A stretch of DNA of 64,000 nucleotides from Oligoflexales bacterium (GCA_012840965.1 DUVQ01000180.1:1-64000), one strand, 5' to 3'; positions 9,526 through 18,689 are shown, counted from the stretch's first letter. Notes: generated by a model not told the origin, from the letters alone. Translations and numbers: made by a program.

Positions 9526-10416
9526 TTAGCCGTAAATTGCCCAAACTACGACCGCTATCCATGCAAGAATATTAATAATAAACGGCCAATCATGAATCAT
9601 CGCGTCTGTCGGGCTTCTGGGATCGTCCTTACGTCGCAAAATCATGATGAAACGTACTATGCCGATCAGCACAAAGGGTGATGTAAATACTAGTTTTGAG
9701 GTGCCAAAGTAAGCACGAGTAGTAGGTGATATCGTGTATGCCACATACGCGGCAAAGGTAAGTGCTGCCACGGTAAACATGGCTACGTCGAGGCTTTTAA
9801 GCGTGTACAGTTTAAGAGAAGAGCGGTGAGAGTGTGATTTGTCTCCAAGGAGGGTCAGTTCCTGGCGGCGCTTCCCAAGGGCCAGGAAAAGGGCGACAAG
9901 AAAAGTGCACAGCAGCAGATAAAAGGATATTTCGTGCTTTTCAAGACCAATTGCATATGAGCCGGCCAAAATCCGCAACAAAAACCCGGTAGCGATGCTA
10001 AGGACATCTAACCATGGAATTTTCTTTAAAAAAGTTGCATAAGCGACATTTAGGACCAGATAGCCGATGGCGATTATCCCAAAAATAGGCCCAAGGCTGT
10101 ATCCAAGGACAACCGCGATGGATAATGAAATCAGCCCACCCGCCAATGCTGCCTGGATGGAAAGCTCACCAGAAGCGACTGGGCGTTTTGATTTGACTGG
10201 GTGTAACCTGTCTTTTTCTATGTCCAAAACGTCGTTCAGGATGTAGACAGAGCTTGCAAGCAGGATGAAGGTGCCAGTAGCAAAAGCGGCTTTAAGAAAG
10301 ATCGAAGGGTCGACTAGGGCATGATCCTTGGCGAAGAGCGCTGGTGCAGCCACGAAAAGGTTTTTCACCCACTGGGCTGGACGCATTGTGATGATAAGTT
10401 TTTTTAAAGTCTTCAT
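9526..10416 (-). CDS. UbiA-family prenyltransferase, decaprenyl-phosphate phosphoribosyltransferase-like
   Basis: A 296-aa polytopic membrane protein of the UbiA superfamily, with about eight or nine membrane helices. The first acidic motif is NDVLDIEKDRLHPVKSKRP; the N-terminal MRPAQWVKNLFVAAPALFA is typical of the branch that moves phosphoribose to polyprenyl phosphate (the Rv3806c type). Such enzymes start the arabinose-donor lipid pathway, but relatives are found in many bacteria without arabinan and their substrate is not always known. No epimerase partner gene is next to it. It lies ten bases from the end of the nnr gene and may share its transcript. Confidence 0.75.
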   Translation of the reverse strand: MKTLKKLIITMRPAQWVKNLFVAAPALFAKDHALVDPSIFLKAAFATGTFILLASSVYILNDVLDIEKDRLHPVKSKRPVASGELSIQAALAGGLISLSIAVVLGYSLGPIFGIIAIGYLVLNVAYATFLKKIPWLDVLSIATGFLLRILAGSYAIGLEKHEISFYLLLCTFLVALFLALGKRRQELTLLGDKSHSHRSSLKLYTLKSLDVAMFTVAALTFAAYVAYTISPTTRAYFGTSKLVFTSPFVLIGIVRFIMILRRKDDPRSPTDAMIHDWPFIINILAWIAVVVWAIYG

Positions 10417-10426
10417 TTACCGCCGT

Positions 10427-11959
10427 TCAATTCGTCAGGCATCTCAACAGGGCCTGGGGGATTAGCGAAACCAAACCTGTTGCAGTCAATCCATGTTCAC
10501 CACAAATGTCAAGGGCAAGTTGACCAGCCACCCCATGCAGCTCAACTGCGGCGCATGCTGCTTCAAAGCTGTCAAGCCCTTTTGCGATCATGGCCCCGAT
10601 GATGCCGGCCAAAACGTCGCCAGATCCGGCAGTGGCCAAGACGGGGCCACCGGCGCTGGAGATAGCGATGGTACCATCCGGGGAGCCGACTAGGGTTCCT
10701 GCACCTTTTAAGACAACGGTCGCTTCAAATTCTGCAACCAAGTCCACCAAAGATTTCAAGCGATTAGCCTGTATCTCCTGTGTGGAGACACCCAGCAAGC
10801 GGGCGGCTTCGCCCGGATGCGGAGTCAGCACGCAATTTTTGTTCAAAGTGACGGGGTGGATGGCAAGCAGGTTCAAGGCATCTGCATCCAGCACCGTTGG
10901 TTTGTTTAAGGCTAAAATAGTCTTTAAAATCGGGGCGGTGCCACGTGTGCTCAATCCTGGGCCAATGACAACGGCGTCAGCATTTGGCCAGTTTTCAGCC
11001 CAGGTTGGGCAGCCTGCATCAATCTCCAACTGGCCATCTTGCCAGTTCCAAGGTCTGCTAATCATCAGGTCTGGAAAGCCACCCTCCAGCAGGTCAGCGG
11101 TGCGGCTATCACCAGCAACAGTAACCAAGCCAGCCCCAGCCCGCATCGCGCTTTGAGCAGCCAAAATAGCGGCACCTGTCTTTCCAGGCGGTCCCAAAAC
11201 AACCGCCAAGTGCCCAAACCTGTTTTTACAAGCATTCTTATCGCGCTTAGGAAAAGCCGCCCTAACGCAGTCCTCATCAAGCAGTGTAATTCCCTCCGCA
11301 GCATCGCTAACGAAATTGGGAATCCCAATATCAGCCACCTGAATCTGCCCACAGAACTCGGCCCCTGGATAGCAGAAATGCCCAACCTTAGCCAAGCCAA
11401 AGGTAACGGTATGGTCGGCCTTAAAAACGGTACCAGTAACCCTTCCATCATCGGCGCCAATACCGGTCGGCACATCAACTGCAATCCTGAAAGCAGGCAG
11501 GCTATTGGAAATCTCAACCGCCTCTTTAATGACGCCCTCAATCGGGCGAGTAAGCCCCGTCCCAAAGATGGCATCAACAATGACCTTAGGCTGTGGGTGA
11601 AACAGCCCATCGGGAATCTGGTTTTCGACCTGCACAATGTTCACGTCTAACAAAGACAAGGGCCGCCAAAAAGTGGCTGCATCACCCTTAAGCGCCTCAG
11701 GCTTACCAAAAAGCGCGACAGTTACAGGAAACCCCAGATTTGCAAGGACCCGGGCAACCACAAAACCGTCCCCGCCATTATTTCCAGTCCCACAAAGGAT
11801 CAACACGTGCTGGCACTGCTTTGGCCCAACCAGCAGCTCCAAAGCAAGCCGAGCAACCGCCTGGCCGGCGTGCTCCATCAACACCACCCCAGGCAAACCA
11901 AATTCCGAAATAGTGACCCTATCGACCTCTCTCATAGCGGCGGATGTAACAAGCTTCAC
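10427..11959 (-). CDS. nnr: Bifunctional NAD(P)H-hydrate epimerase / ADP-dependent NAD(P)HX dehydratase
   Basis: This 510-aa enzyme repairs hydrated NADH and NADPH. The N-terminal epimerase (about 1-215) has LVTSAAMREVDR, VLILCGTGNNGGDGFVVARVL and VDAIFGTGL. The C-terminal dehydratase has FGHLAVVLGPPGKTGAAILA, VIGPGLSTRG, VLDADALNLLA, VLTPHPGEAARLLG and the nucleotide-binding AGSGDVLAGIIGAM. Many readings could extend upstream, but those codons lie in the G-rich repeat and give a Pro/Cys-rich nonsense sequence. GTG at 11959 follows AGGTGAG and gives the family's usual start (V/M-K-L-V-T). Confidence 0.92.
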   Translation of the reverse strand: MKLVTSAAMREVDRVTISEFGLPGVVLMEHAGQAVARLALELLVGPKQCQHVLILCGTGNNGGDGFVVARVLANLGFPVTVALFGKPEALKGDAATFWRPLSLLDVNIVQVENQIPDGLFHPQPKVIVDAIFGTGLTRPIEGVIKEAVEISNSLPAFRIAVDVPTGIGADDGRVTGTVFKADHTVTFGLAKVGHFCYPGAEFCGQIQVADIGIPNFVSDAAEGITLLDEDCVRAAFPKRDKNACKNRFGHLAVVLGPPGKTGAAILAAQSAMRAGAGLVTVAGDSRTADLLEGGFPDLMISRPWNWQDGQLEIDAGCPTWAENWPNADAVVIGPGLSTRGTAPILKTILALNKPTVLDADALNLLAIHPVTLNKNCVLTPHPGEAARLLGVSTQEIQANRLKSLVDLVAEFEATVVLKGAGTLVGSPDGTIAISSAGGPVLATAGSGDVLAGIIGAMIAKGLDSFEAACAAVELHGVAGQLALDICGEHGLTATGLVSLIPQALLRCLTN

Positions 11960-12022
11960 GTTCTCACCTGTCAAAATCACGCCGCTAGAATAGCCGTCCA
12001 AGGCCAGGCGCGTCAATGGATG

Positions 12023-12137
12023 AGGCAGGGGCGGGGACAGGATCAGGGGGCAGGGACAGGGACTGGGGCAGGGGCAGGGACTGGGACAAGGGACAGGGAC
12101 TGGGACAAGGGGCAGGGTCAGGGGGCTTGGGGGACGG
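12023..12137 (+). repeat. G-rich hexanucleotide repeat, copy 3 (longest intergenic copy)
   Basis: About 115 bases of GGGACA, GGGGCA and GGGACT units lie between the end of the FGE-like lipoprotein gene and the nnr start. The first and last units overlap the 3' end of the lipoprotein gene, so its last residues (VPQAP) are repeat-encoded. It is the largest intergenic member of the family. Confidence 0.8.
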
Positions 12138-13652
12138 TTCTTGCTAGGCGGAAGCCGCGGTGGAAGTCGCGTAGGCCGGGCCCTAGACCCAGGCGGGAGG
12201 CTAGACGATGGTATTTGGCTTCGACGTTGCAAGAGCCTCCACGAATGACTTTGCCTGAGCCTGTTGCTGGTCCTATTGGGTTAGTGCAATCTTTTGTGCA
12301 GGTGCTGTAATAATTGCTAACATACCAGTCGTTTACCCACTCAGCCACGTTGCCCAATACATCGTACAATCCCCAGGCATTTGCGGTTCTTGTACCCACT
12401 TGCTTGGTCTTGTTTGGACTGTTGCCATAATGCCAGGATATGCCGTCAATCGGGCCATAGGTGGCTCCGGTGGCTCCAGCACGAGCTGCATATTCCCATT
12501 CAGCTTCAGTAGGTAGACGATAACCGTTACAGTGAATGCCCACGAAAGTTACAGTGCAGCCATCAAGGTCATCACCTGGGGTTCCAGAACAATTCTTCAG
12601 TGTATAACAGGGTTCAAGGCCCTCATGGGTGGAAAGCGCATTCGCATAAGAAACCGCATCAAACCAGTTGACATATTCCACTGGACAGTCGGCCCCACAT
12701 TCCGTGTTGCTGGATGGATCGTATTGCATCCGCGACTTCCACTCACCTTGCGTTACTTCAGTTTGCTTCATGTAAAATGAACGGGTTATGAAAACCAAGT
12801 GCACAGGGGCCTCATCTGCATCATGTTGCTGCTCGGTAGCAGGAGAGCCCATCTCAAACATTCCATCTGGAATCAAGCACCAACCGTTGGAGCAGTCCTT
12901 GGTGGGGGTCAAACAGGTACCGTTAGTGCGGCAGATCTGGTTCGCACCACAATTGCCACAGGACGTTCCGCAAATCGGGTCAGGACCGCACCTTCGACCG
13001 TCACAGTTTGGTCGACACTCGCATTTACCGTTGTTGCATATTTCATTAGCTTTGCAAGTACCACAGGAGCGGTTGCAGACCGGATCGTTGCCGCACTCAA
13101 GGCCGGAACAATCTTGCTCGCAATCACATTGACCTTCGCAGTTGCAACTTACATCCACACAGGTGGTGCCGTCAGCGCGGTAACCGTCGTCACAGACACA
13201 TATGGCCTTGTTGTCTGAGGTTACTACGCAAGAACCATGACCACTGCAGGTGACGCCTGTGCAGGGTGAGGTGGTACTTCTTCTAACACACACTTGGCTC
13301 CCTCAGATTTATAGCCGGCAAGACAAAGGCAGACGGCCGTTTTACCCTCTATAACAGCGCAGGTGCCACCGCCTGCACACACGATGCCTTTACAGGGGTC
13401 ACCCACCAAGGATTCCTTGCAGACACCATCTTGCAGTGTAAACCCTTGGTCACAGACGCAGATAGGCCCATCAGCACCAACTGCACACTGCCCATGGGCC
13501 CCACAGTCGTAATCAGCGCAGTAGTTTTCGACTTGCTCGACATCACAATGTTGCTCGCATGGGTTGGTATCACAGCCGATTACAATTTCGTCGGCTTTAT
13601 CCCCACAGGCAAAGAAAAGCACGGCAACCAGAGGTAAGGTTCTTTTTAGCAT
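12118..13652 (-). pseudogene. Frameshifted lipoprotein with EGF-like modules and a formylglycine-generating-enzyme-like domain
   Basis: Two overlapping frames read as one protein. The first (13652-13224) starts MLKRTLPLVAVLFFACGDK, a lipoprotein signal, followed by Cys-rich EGF-like modules ending GYKSEGAKCV. The second (about 13293-12118) continues with PCTGVTCSGHGSC, more EGF-like and Cys-rich modules, then an FGE/SUMF1-like domain: GMFEMGSPATEQQ, MKQTEVTQGEW, YRLPTEAEWEYAARAG, GLYDVLGNVAEWVNDWY and GGSCNVE. The switch falls in an (AC)4 tract at 13286-13293; removing one dinucleotide joins the frames perfectly (KCVRRSTTSPCTG). This is either a sequencing error, a real disruption or a slippage switch. 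ATG at 13652 follows GGAGG. Similar proteins in related bacteria are surface or periplasmic proteins of unknown role, probably not true sulfatase activators. Confidence 0.78.
13286..13293. repeat. (AC)4 dinucleotide tract at the frameshift
   Basis: Four AC units on the plus strand (GT on the coding strand) lie exactly where the reading frame of the EGF/FGE-like lipoprotein breaks. One unit fewer restores the frame. The tract is short for phase variation, so an error is also possible. Confidence 0.6.
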
Positions 13653-13842
13653 GACAACCCTCCAAGTAACGGTCGGCTTACCAGTCAATGTTGTCTGAAG
13701 TAAGACCAGGAAACCAGTGGGTGTGATCATAATATCTGCATGAATCAGAGTCAATGGAAACGTCAACAAAATCTGGTACCTAGTGGACTGTTGATGCTTT
13801 GATTGTACCCAGTTTTTGATGCTGGTTTTAGCGGGCTTCTAG

Positions 13843-15180
13843 TCATCTAAATGAGTCGGGGTCCAGACCAAGCCGTTTGATTATTCGATAAAACTGACCT
13901 CTGTCTTTGCCTGCTGCTTTGGCTGCTTGGGACATGTTACCACCGTGCTCGGCAAGGATTTTTGCCACCGTTTCTGTGTCCAGAGTTTGGCGAGCCGTTA
14001 CATCTGGTGATTGCGTTCGAGGCTCCAAGATGGAGGCATGTTCGTCTAATCTGTGGATGATAGCTGGGGATAATTCCACGAAGTCTTGTCCAGGTGATTC
14101 TGCTGCGGCCTGCTCGACAACTGACCTTAATTCTCGGATGTTAAACGGCCAAGAATGGGTCATTAATCTTGTAATTGCCTGGGCGCTAAATCGGCGTCCA
14201 TTGGCAAAGCAGTGCGCTAGTAAAGGCAGATCCTCAATTCTTTCCCTTAAAGAGGGTAGGGGGAGGACCATTCCAGCCAGTCTGGCGTATAGATCACCGC
14301 GAAAACGGCCGCTTTTAACCCCAGCCAACAGGTCGCGATTCGTCGCAGAAACAATCCTGACATCAAAGGGAATTGGGCGAGTAGCGCCAACTGGGACGAC
14401 TGCTCGTTCTTCCAAAACGCGCAGTAATTTGACTTGGGTTTCAGGGGCTAAGTCTCCGATTTCATCTAGGAATAAGGTGCCGCCGTTGGCTGCCATAAAA
14501 ACGCCGGCTCTTGCCTCTTTAGCGTCGGTGAAAGCCCCCTTTAGATGCCCAAACAACATGGACTCAGCCAAGGTGGCAGGGACAGCTGACACGTTGAAGG
14601 CCACAAACGGCTTTGAAGGACGCCCAAATTCAGCGATGGCCTTGGCAACGACCTCTTTGCCGGTACCTGACTCGCCTAAAATCAAAATACTGGTTTGGTG
14701 GCCAGCCATTTTGGCCAAGGATGAGCGCACATTTCTGATCGCATCTCCGTGGCCATCAAGTCCAGGAATTGCATGGTCTGTTGGCGGTGGGTTTTGAGAT
14801 TTATGAAACAATAACAGGGTGCTACCAACTTGAATTATGTCACCATAGCTCAAGGCCACGGTCGAGTTTTTGATTCGTTTACCATTTACAAAAGTCCCAT
14901 TTTTGCTGCCTAGGTCCGTGATTGAAAAACCGTTCATGCTTTTTTGAACTTGTGCGTGCACCCTAGAGGCGTCTGGGTCTGCGATCTCAGTGTTTTCAAA
15001 CGTTCTTGAAAGGCGATCAATGGGGACAGGGATGTTGCCCAAGTAGACTCTAGCGCCCCACAACTGTGTTGCGGGCCCATAAATCAACGTCAATGTAGGG
15101 GTTGGCGGGATGATTGTAACTGGCTTTAAATTTGCCCCGGAACTTGTGATAGTGCTTGAATTCACATCGTGATTAGTCAC
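13843..15180 (-). CDS. FHA-domain sigma-54-dependent transcriptional activator
   Basis: The 445-aa protein has an N-terminal FHA phosphothreonine-binding domain (about 30-125, with SRVHAQV and LGSKNGTFVNGKRI) and a sigma-54 AAA+ domain (about 140-365, Walker A GESGTGKE, Walker B GGTLFLDEIGD). A Fis-type helix-turn-helix ends it (MSQAAKAAGKDRGQFYRIIKRLGL). The sigma-54 contact loop reads GAFTDA rather than GAFTGA. No receiver domain is present. The upstream gene, nine bases away, is a Ser/Thr kinase, so the likely input is phosphorylation by that kinase. Start is GTG with a weak ribosome site, suggesting coupling to the kinase gene. Family members of this design are common in Myxococcota. Confidence 0.92.
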   Translation of the reverse strand: MTNHDVNSSTITSSGANLKPVTIIPPTPTLTLIYGPATQLWGARVYLGNIPVPIDRLSRTFENTEIADPDASRVHAQVQKSMNGFSITDLGSKNGTFVNGKRIKNSTVALSYGDIIQVGSTLLLFHKSQNPPPTDHAIPGLDGHGDAIRNVRSSLAKMAGHQTSILILGESGTGKEVVAKAIAEFGRPSKPFVAFNVSAVPATLAESMLFGHLKGAFTDAKEARAGVFMAANGGTLFLDEIGDLAPETQVKLLRVLEERAVVPVGATRPIPFDVRIVSATNRDLLAGVKSGRFRGDLYARLAGMVLPLPSLRERIEDLPLLAHCFANGRRFSAQAITRLMTHSWPFNIRELRSVVEQAAAESPGQDFVELSPAIIHRLDEHASILEPRTQSPDVTARQTLDTETVAKILAEHGGNMSQAAKAAGKDRGQFYRIIKRLGLDPDSFR

Positions 15181-15189
15181 AGTTTTCCA

Positions 15190-16962
15190 CTACTTGTCTT
15201 TGAGCCCGCCCAGGGCGTCGAAGGCTTTTCCAGCTTGACCGCGAACAGAATCAAAAGCCGAGTCGAATTCCTTTTGAATCATGCGTGTTGGGTCAGGCAT
15301 CGATGGGAAGCCACGTCGAGCAGGCTTGGTATCAGGTTTGGTAGCGGTCGGAGCCTGGGTTGATTCAGGCTTTGCGGCTGTTTGTGCTGCTTCAGCTGGT
15401 TCAGGTTTTAGTGGTGCCATATTAGGAATAGCCTTGGGGGCAGCGCTGGGAGCAACTTGTGGTGCAATTGCCTGTACTTGAGGCTGCTGCTGTGCCTTTG
15501 GGGCCGGCTGTGAATCAGCAGCCTTTGCCCTTGAGCGTCCCTGTGTCGCCTTAGGCACCGCTTTAGGCACCGTCTGGGCCTCAGCGGCCTGTTCCTGTGC
15601 CGCCTTGGGGGCCACAGCAGACTGCGCCTCAACGGCCTGTTCCTGTCCCTGCTCCTGCCCCTGCTCCTGTCCCTGCTCCGCCTTAGGCACCGTCTGCGCC
15701 CCAACCACCTGTCCCTGTCCCTGCTCCTGTCCCTGCTCCTGCCCCTGCGCCGTCTTAGGCACCGGCTGCGCCTCAACCACCTGCCCCTGTCCCTGCTCCT
15801 GTCCCTGAACAACAGCCGCCTCCGTTTCCTCCTGCACAGGCTGAACGTCCGAATTTCTATTCACAAAAAACAACGCAAGACCTAGGACTACCAACACCCC
15901 TAGCCCAACAAAAACCCAATTCCTTATACCGCCGCTCTTCGGCCTAATTCGTTTCACACTTGTGCTGGCATCTTTCGAAAGTATGGACTCCAGCGACTGG
16001 ATCACTTCCCTTGCCGTCTGAGGGCGCTTAGCTGGGTCCTTTTCCAGCAAGGCCATTGTCAAAGCTTCCAAAGCATCTGGAATGGCAAGATTTGCGACCT
16101 TTTGACGGGGCGGCATTGGGGCTTCAACAACGTGAGCGACAATCATCCCCTGGGAAGTATTCGCTTTAAATGGCCTTTCGCCTGACACCAGCTCATATAT
16201 GACACACCCAACCGCATACAAGTCGGTCCGTCCATCTACATCCGCACCGCGACACTGTTCCGGGCTCATGTAGGCAGGGGTGCCCATGATTTTTCCAGCT
16301 GTTTCTGTAGTGGCTGATTCTTGATCCACAGCAGAAGCCAGTCGAGCGATACCAAAATCCACGACCTTCGCAAACTTAGAACCGTCGATGTTACTTTCGA
16401 TCATGATGTTTGCTGGTTTTAAATCGCGGTGGGTGACGTTGGCTTCATGAGCCTGTTCCAATGCCTCACATACTTGGCTTGCAAAGGTAGCAACCGTTTG
16501 CCAAGGCATCCGCTCGTTTTCAAATTGTTTGCGAAAATCGTCTAGGTTTGGGCCTTTAAGCAACTCCATCACTAGGAACAGTGAACCATCGACGTCTTCG
16601 TCTACGTCATAAATCGCGCATGCATGCTTGCTGCGCAGACGCATGACAGCTCTGGCTTCTCTCAGGAACTGCCGCCTAGCAGAGGCGTCGTCGCGGCGCT
16701 CTTCTCGCAGAATCTTGATGGCAACATCCGCTTTAGCCAACAGATGGGTGGCTTGGTAAACTTGGCCAAAGGCGCCCTCACCAAGCATTTTCACCAAAAC
16801 ATACTTGTCCTTAATCACAGTGCCGCAGCGGTCTTTACCAACCCCAACAGGCAGCAGGTCACTGTTATCTGCCGAACATTTGACCACATCACCGTCGTAG
16901 CGTAGGCCACATCTGGGACAGAACTTTTGGGCAACCATGTAGGTTAGATCGAGGTCATCCAT
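15190..16962 (-). CDS. Transmembrane Ser/Thr protein kinase with Gly-Gln-repeat tail
   Basis: The product (about 590 aa) starts with a zinc-ribbon-like CPRCGLRYDG...C segment. The protein kinase domain (about 50-320) has GEGAFGQVY, VAIKIL, THRDLKPANIM, VVDFGIARL and GTPAYMSPEQC, all catalytic residues being present. After a basic linker comes one membrane helix (NWVFVGLGVLVVLGLALFFV). The outer tail is rich in Gln, Ala and Pro, with GQEQGQEQGQ-type runs encoded by the G-rich hexanucleotide repeat. ATG 16962 is used; GTG at 16980 is possible and neither has a clear ribosome site. It is in one operon with the FHA activator and probably phosphorylates it. Confidence 0.9.
   Translation of the reverse strand: MDDLDLTYMVAQKFCPRCGLRYDGDVVKCSADNSDLLPVGVGKDRCGTVIKDKYVLVKMLGEGAFGQVYQATHLLAKADVAIKILREERRDDASARRQFLREARAVMRLRSKHACAIYDVDEDVDGSLFLVMELLKGPNLDDFRKQFENERMPWQTVATFASQVCEALEQAHEANVTHRDLKPANIMIESNIDGSKFAKVVDFGIARLASAVDQESATTETAGKIMGTPAYMSPEQCRGADVDGRTDLYAVGCVIYELVSGERPFKANTSQGMIVAHVVEAPMPPRQKVANLAIPDALEALTMALLEKDPAKRPQTAREVIQSLESILSKDASTSVKRIRPKSGGIRNWVFVGLGVLVVLGLALFFVNRNSDVQPVQEETEAAVVQGQEQGQGQVVEAQPVPKTAQGQEQGQEQGQGQVVGAQTVPKAEQGQEQGQEQGQEQAVEAQSAVAPKAAQEQAAEAQTVPKAVPKATQGRSRAKAADSQPAPKAQQQPQVQAIAPQVAPSAAPKAIPNMAPLKPEPAEAAQTAAKPESTQAPTATKPDTKPARRGFPSMPDPTRMIQKEFDSAFDSVRGQAGKAFDALGGLKDK
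15620..15810 (-). repeat. In-frame G-rich repeat coding Gly-Gln runs
   Basis: On the coding strand, GGACAG/GGAGCAG units recur in three blocks separated by short Val/Ala/Pro-rich segments. They give GQEQGQEQGQ-like stretches in the kinase tail. The units resemble the intergenic G-rich repeats but are read in a different phase from those in the porin gene at 41 kb. Confidence 0.75.
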
Positions 16963-17154
16963 GGCTGGGTATTCTAGCACAAATCCAGAAGTACAACCGC
17001 TTTTAATTGTCCAAAATCCAGGGTGTCTTAATTTATGCTCCTGCGCCAGTTCTTACCCACAAGCTTGAAGCTTCACTACCCACCAGTTTAAAGCTCAATT
17101 GAAGGGAAAATTACTGACCAGGCTTTTGATACAGCTTTCAATATAGATTTGGGC

Positions 17155-17229
17155 TTTGTGTCCTTAATACGGCTCAAATTTGTGTCCTTAATGCACCTCA
17201 ATCATGTTGCAGCTTTGTGTCCTTAATAC
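17155..17229 (+). repeat. Orphan direct repeats, TTTGTGTCCTTAAT x3
   Basis: Three near-identical copies start at 17155, 17179 and 17214 (spacing 24 and 35). A degenerate relative may lie just before the first. The layout recalls the repeat arrays in front of the AAA-DUF4143 genes at 51-56 kb, but no such gene follows here. Confidence 0.65.
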
Positions 17230-17340
17230 ACACCTTAAAATCCGATTCAGAATGGGGTAGGGTTTGCTCAAAAGTTGCCTTGAAACACTCATATAAAGTG
17301 ATTTAAGTGTCAGATATATTAAATGCGTCTGTTTGGGTTT

Positions 17341-17359
17341 GACATTGATTATCATTGTA
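17341..17359 (+). promoter_or_regulatory. Fur-family box-like operator
   Basis: GACATTGATTATCATTGTA matches the classical 19-base Fur box (GATAATGATAATCATTATC) at 14 positions. It overlaps a TTGACA hexamer at 17339. It lies about 165 bases before the outer-membrane protein gene, so it may put that gene under Fur or Zur control. Confidence 0.5.
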
Positions 17360-17447
17360 TGTTAGCGCTCAAATCGCCTTGATGGTCGCCACCATGCTCA
17401 CCATAAATCAGGTTGTAAACGCGGCCGCAAAAAACAGGGTAGGGCCA

Positions 17448-17489
17448 AAATCACCCAGTAGTCGATGTCTTGGTTCGACATGGTGATTT
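17448..17489 (+). promoter_or_regulatory. Leader inverted repeat before the outer-membrane protein gene
   Basis: AAATCACC at 17448 can pair with GGTGATTT at 17482, and ATGTC at 17465 with the adjoining GACAT at 17477, giving a bulged hairpin 20-odd bases before the AAGGAGG ribosome site. It may influence translation, or be a protein site. Confidence 0.35.
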
Positions 17490-17522
17490 GTGGAAGTAAT
17501 GGCTTTTTCATAAGGAGGCTAC

Positions 17523-18689
17523 ATGATCGGGGCTCGTACAATGGTTATCGTTTTGGGCTTGGTACTGACTAGTACCAATGCGCTTGCTTCGGGCAATGCC
17601 CACAAACATAACGCGCACGGACATAGCCTGACTCAGCCTTTAAAAGAAGCAGTTGACCCTAAAGTTGCAGAATATATTCCAAATATTTCAACTGCCCTCG
17701 GCGTTGGTTTTGGCGCTACTTTTGGGGCAAAACAATTGATTACGGATGGCAGCATGGGACCAAATGGATTCAAATTACTATTTGCCGGATTGGAAATTGA
17801 GGGCGAAGTTGACCGGTTTTTCAGGTATCTGTTTTTGTTCAATTTTGCCGGGTTGGAAATAGAAGAAGCCTACATTGCAACAACTGCCTTGCCGATTGGA
17901 ATGCAGATTCGTACCGGCTACATGTTTGTGCCCTTTGGTCGCCAAAATCCCAGGCACATACACAACTGGAACTTCATCAACCAGACACTGACACAAACCA
18001 GGTTTATGGGGGAAGGCAAATTTGCCGCCTTGGGTGCCGAACTTTTGTTTGATCTGCCGTTGCCATGGGAGATGCAGATTTCTGGACAGATTTTGGACGC
18101 CCACGAGGCTACTCACTTTCACTCAAGCTCCTTTGCCACTGTCGAGCAAACTAATGCCGGCAAGTTCGATGGCATGGAAGACTTTGTTTATACAGCCAGA
18201 ATTCTTAATGGTTTTGACTTTGGAAAGGATTTTGAGCTTTTGTGGGGACTGTCTGGTGCTTGGGGGCAAAGTCCATACAAAGGGGGTGGTCGTTCAGACT
18301 TGTACGGTACCGAGTTGCGTTTAAACTGGATTCCAACGCCAAAAAAAGTTGCTGTAGGTATGACAGTCGAGTATTTGATTAGAAAAATGGATGTACCAGA
18401 AGGGACGTTGTTGGACCACGGTGGTTACATAGAATTAGATGCCCTTGTGCACCCTGAATGGATGCTAGGTTTTCGCGCAGATTATACCGATGTGATTTCT
18501 GGGGTTATGCCTGAATCCGAGCAACTATGGGGTCGTGAATGGCGGGCAGGCGTTTCTACGACATTTGTTCCGACCGTCTTTTCTAAGCTTCGTTTACAGT
18601 ACGAAATCAGGCATCGTGGCAGCCTAAGCCACGCCGTCTTTTTGCAGCTTGAAGTCGGCGCAGGTGAAGACGTTTCTTATCAGTTCTAG
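17523..18689 (+). CDS. Outer-membrane beta-barrel protein with His-rich N-terminus, probably metal-related
   Basis: The 388-aa product has a signal peptide (VIVLGLVLTSTNALA), then a metal-binding-like HKHNAHGHS segment and a predicted beta barrel of amphipathic strands ending in Phe (VSYQF). Segments such as GYMFVPFGRQNPRHIHNWNF and GEGKFAALGAELLFDLPLP recall a family of proteobacterial barrels often found with zinc uptake genes; I recall this only broadly. AAGGAGG precedes the ATG. The Fur-like box upstream and the convergent metal-efflux operon next to it support a role in divalent metal handling. Uptake or sensing of metal is inferred, not shown. Confidence 0.75.
   Translation: MIGARTMVIVLGLVLTSTNALASGNAHKHNAHGHSLTQPLKEAVDPKVAEYIPNISTALGVGFGATFGAKQLITDGSMGPNGFKLLFAGLEIEGEVDRFFRYLFLFNFAGLEIEEAYIATTALPIGMQIRTGYMFVPFGRQNPRHIHNWNFINQTLTQTRFMGEGKFAALGAELLFDLPLPWEMQISGQILDAHEATHFHSSSFATVEQTNAGKFDGMEDFVYTARILNGFDFGKDFELLWGLSGAWGQSPYKGGGRSDLYGTELRLNWIPTPKKVAVGMTVEYLIRKMDVPEGTLLDHGGYIELDALVHPEWMLGFRADYTDVISGVMPESEQLWGREWRAGVSTTFVPTVFSKLRLQYEIRHRGSLSHAVFLQLEVGAGEDVSYQF

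Larger units (their letters stand above)
16963..17522. other. Regulatory intergenic region upstream of the His-rich outer-membrane protein
   Basis: This 560-base gap holds three copies of a 14-base repeat, a Fur-like box and an inverted repeat before the ribosome site (all listed separately). No gene was found in it. Confidence 0.6.

Noticed and set aside
11960-12232. N-terminal extension of NnrE/NnrD rich in Pro and Cys
   Set aside because: Coded by the C-rich strand of the hexamer repeat; GTG 11959 gives the family's normal start.
13907-14797. Long plus-strand frame opposite the FHA activator
   Set aside because: Antisense shadow; no recognisable domain and the minus-strand gene is certain.
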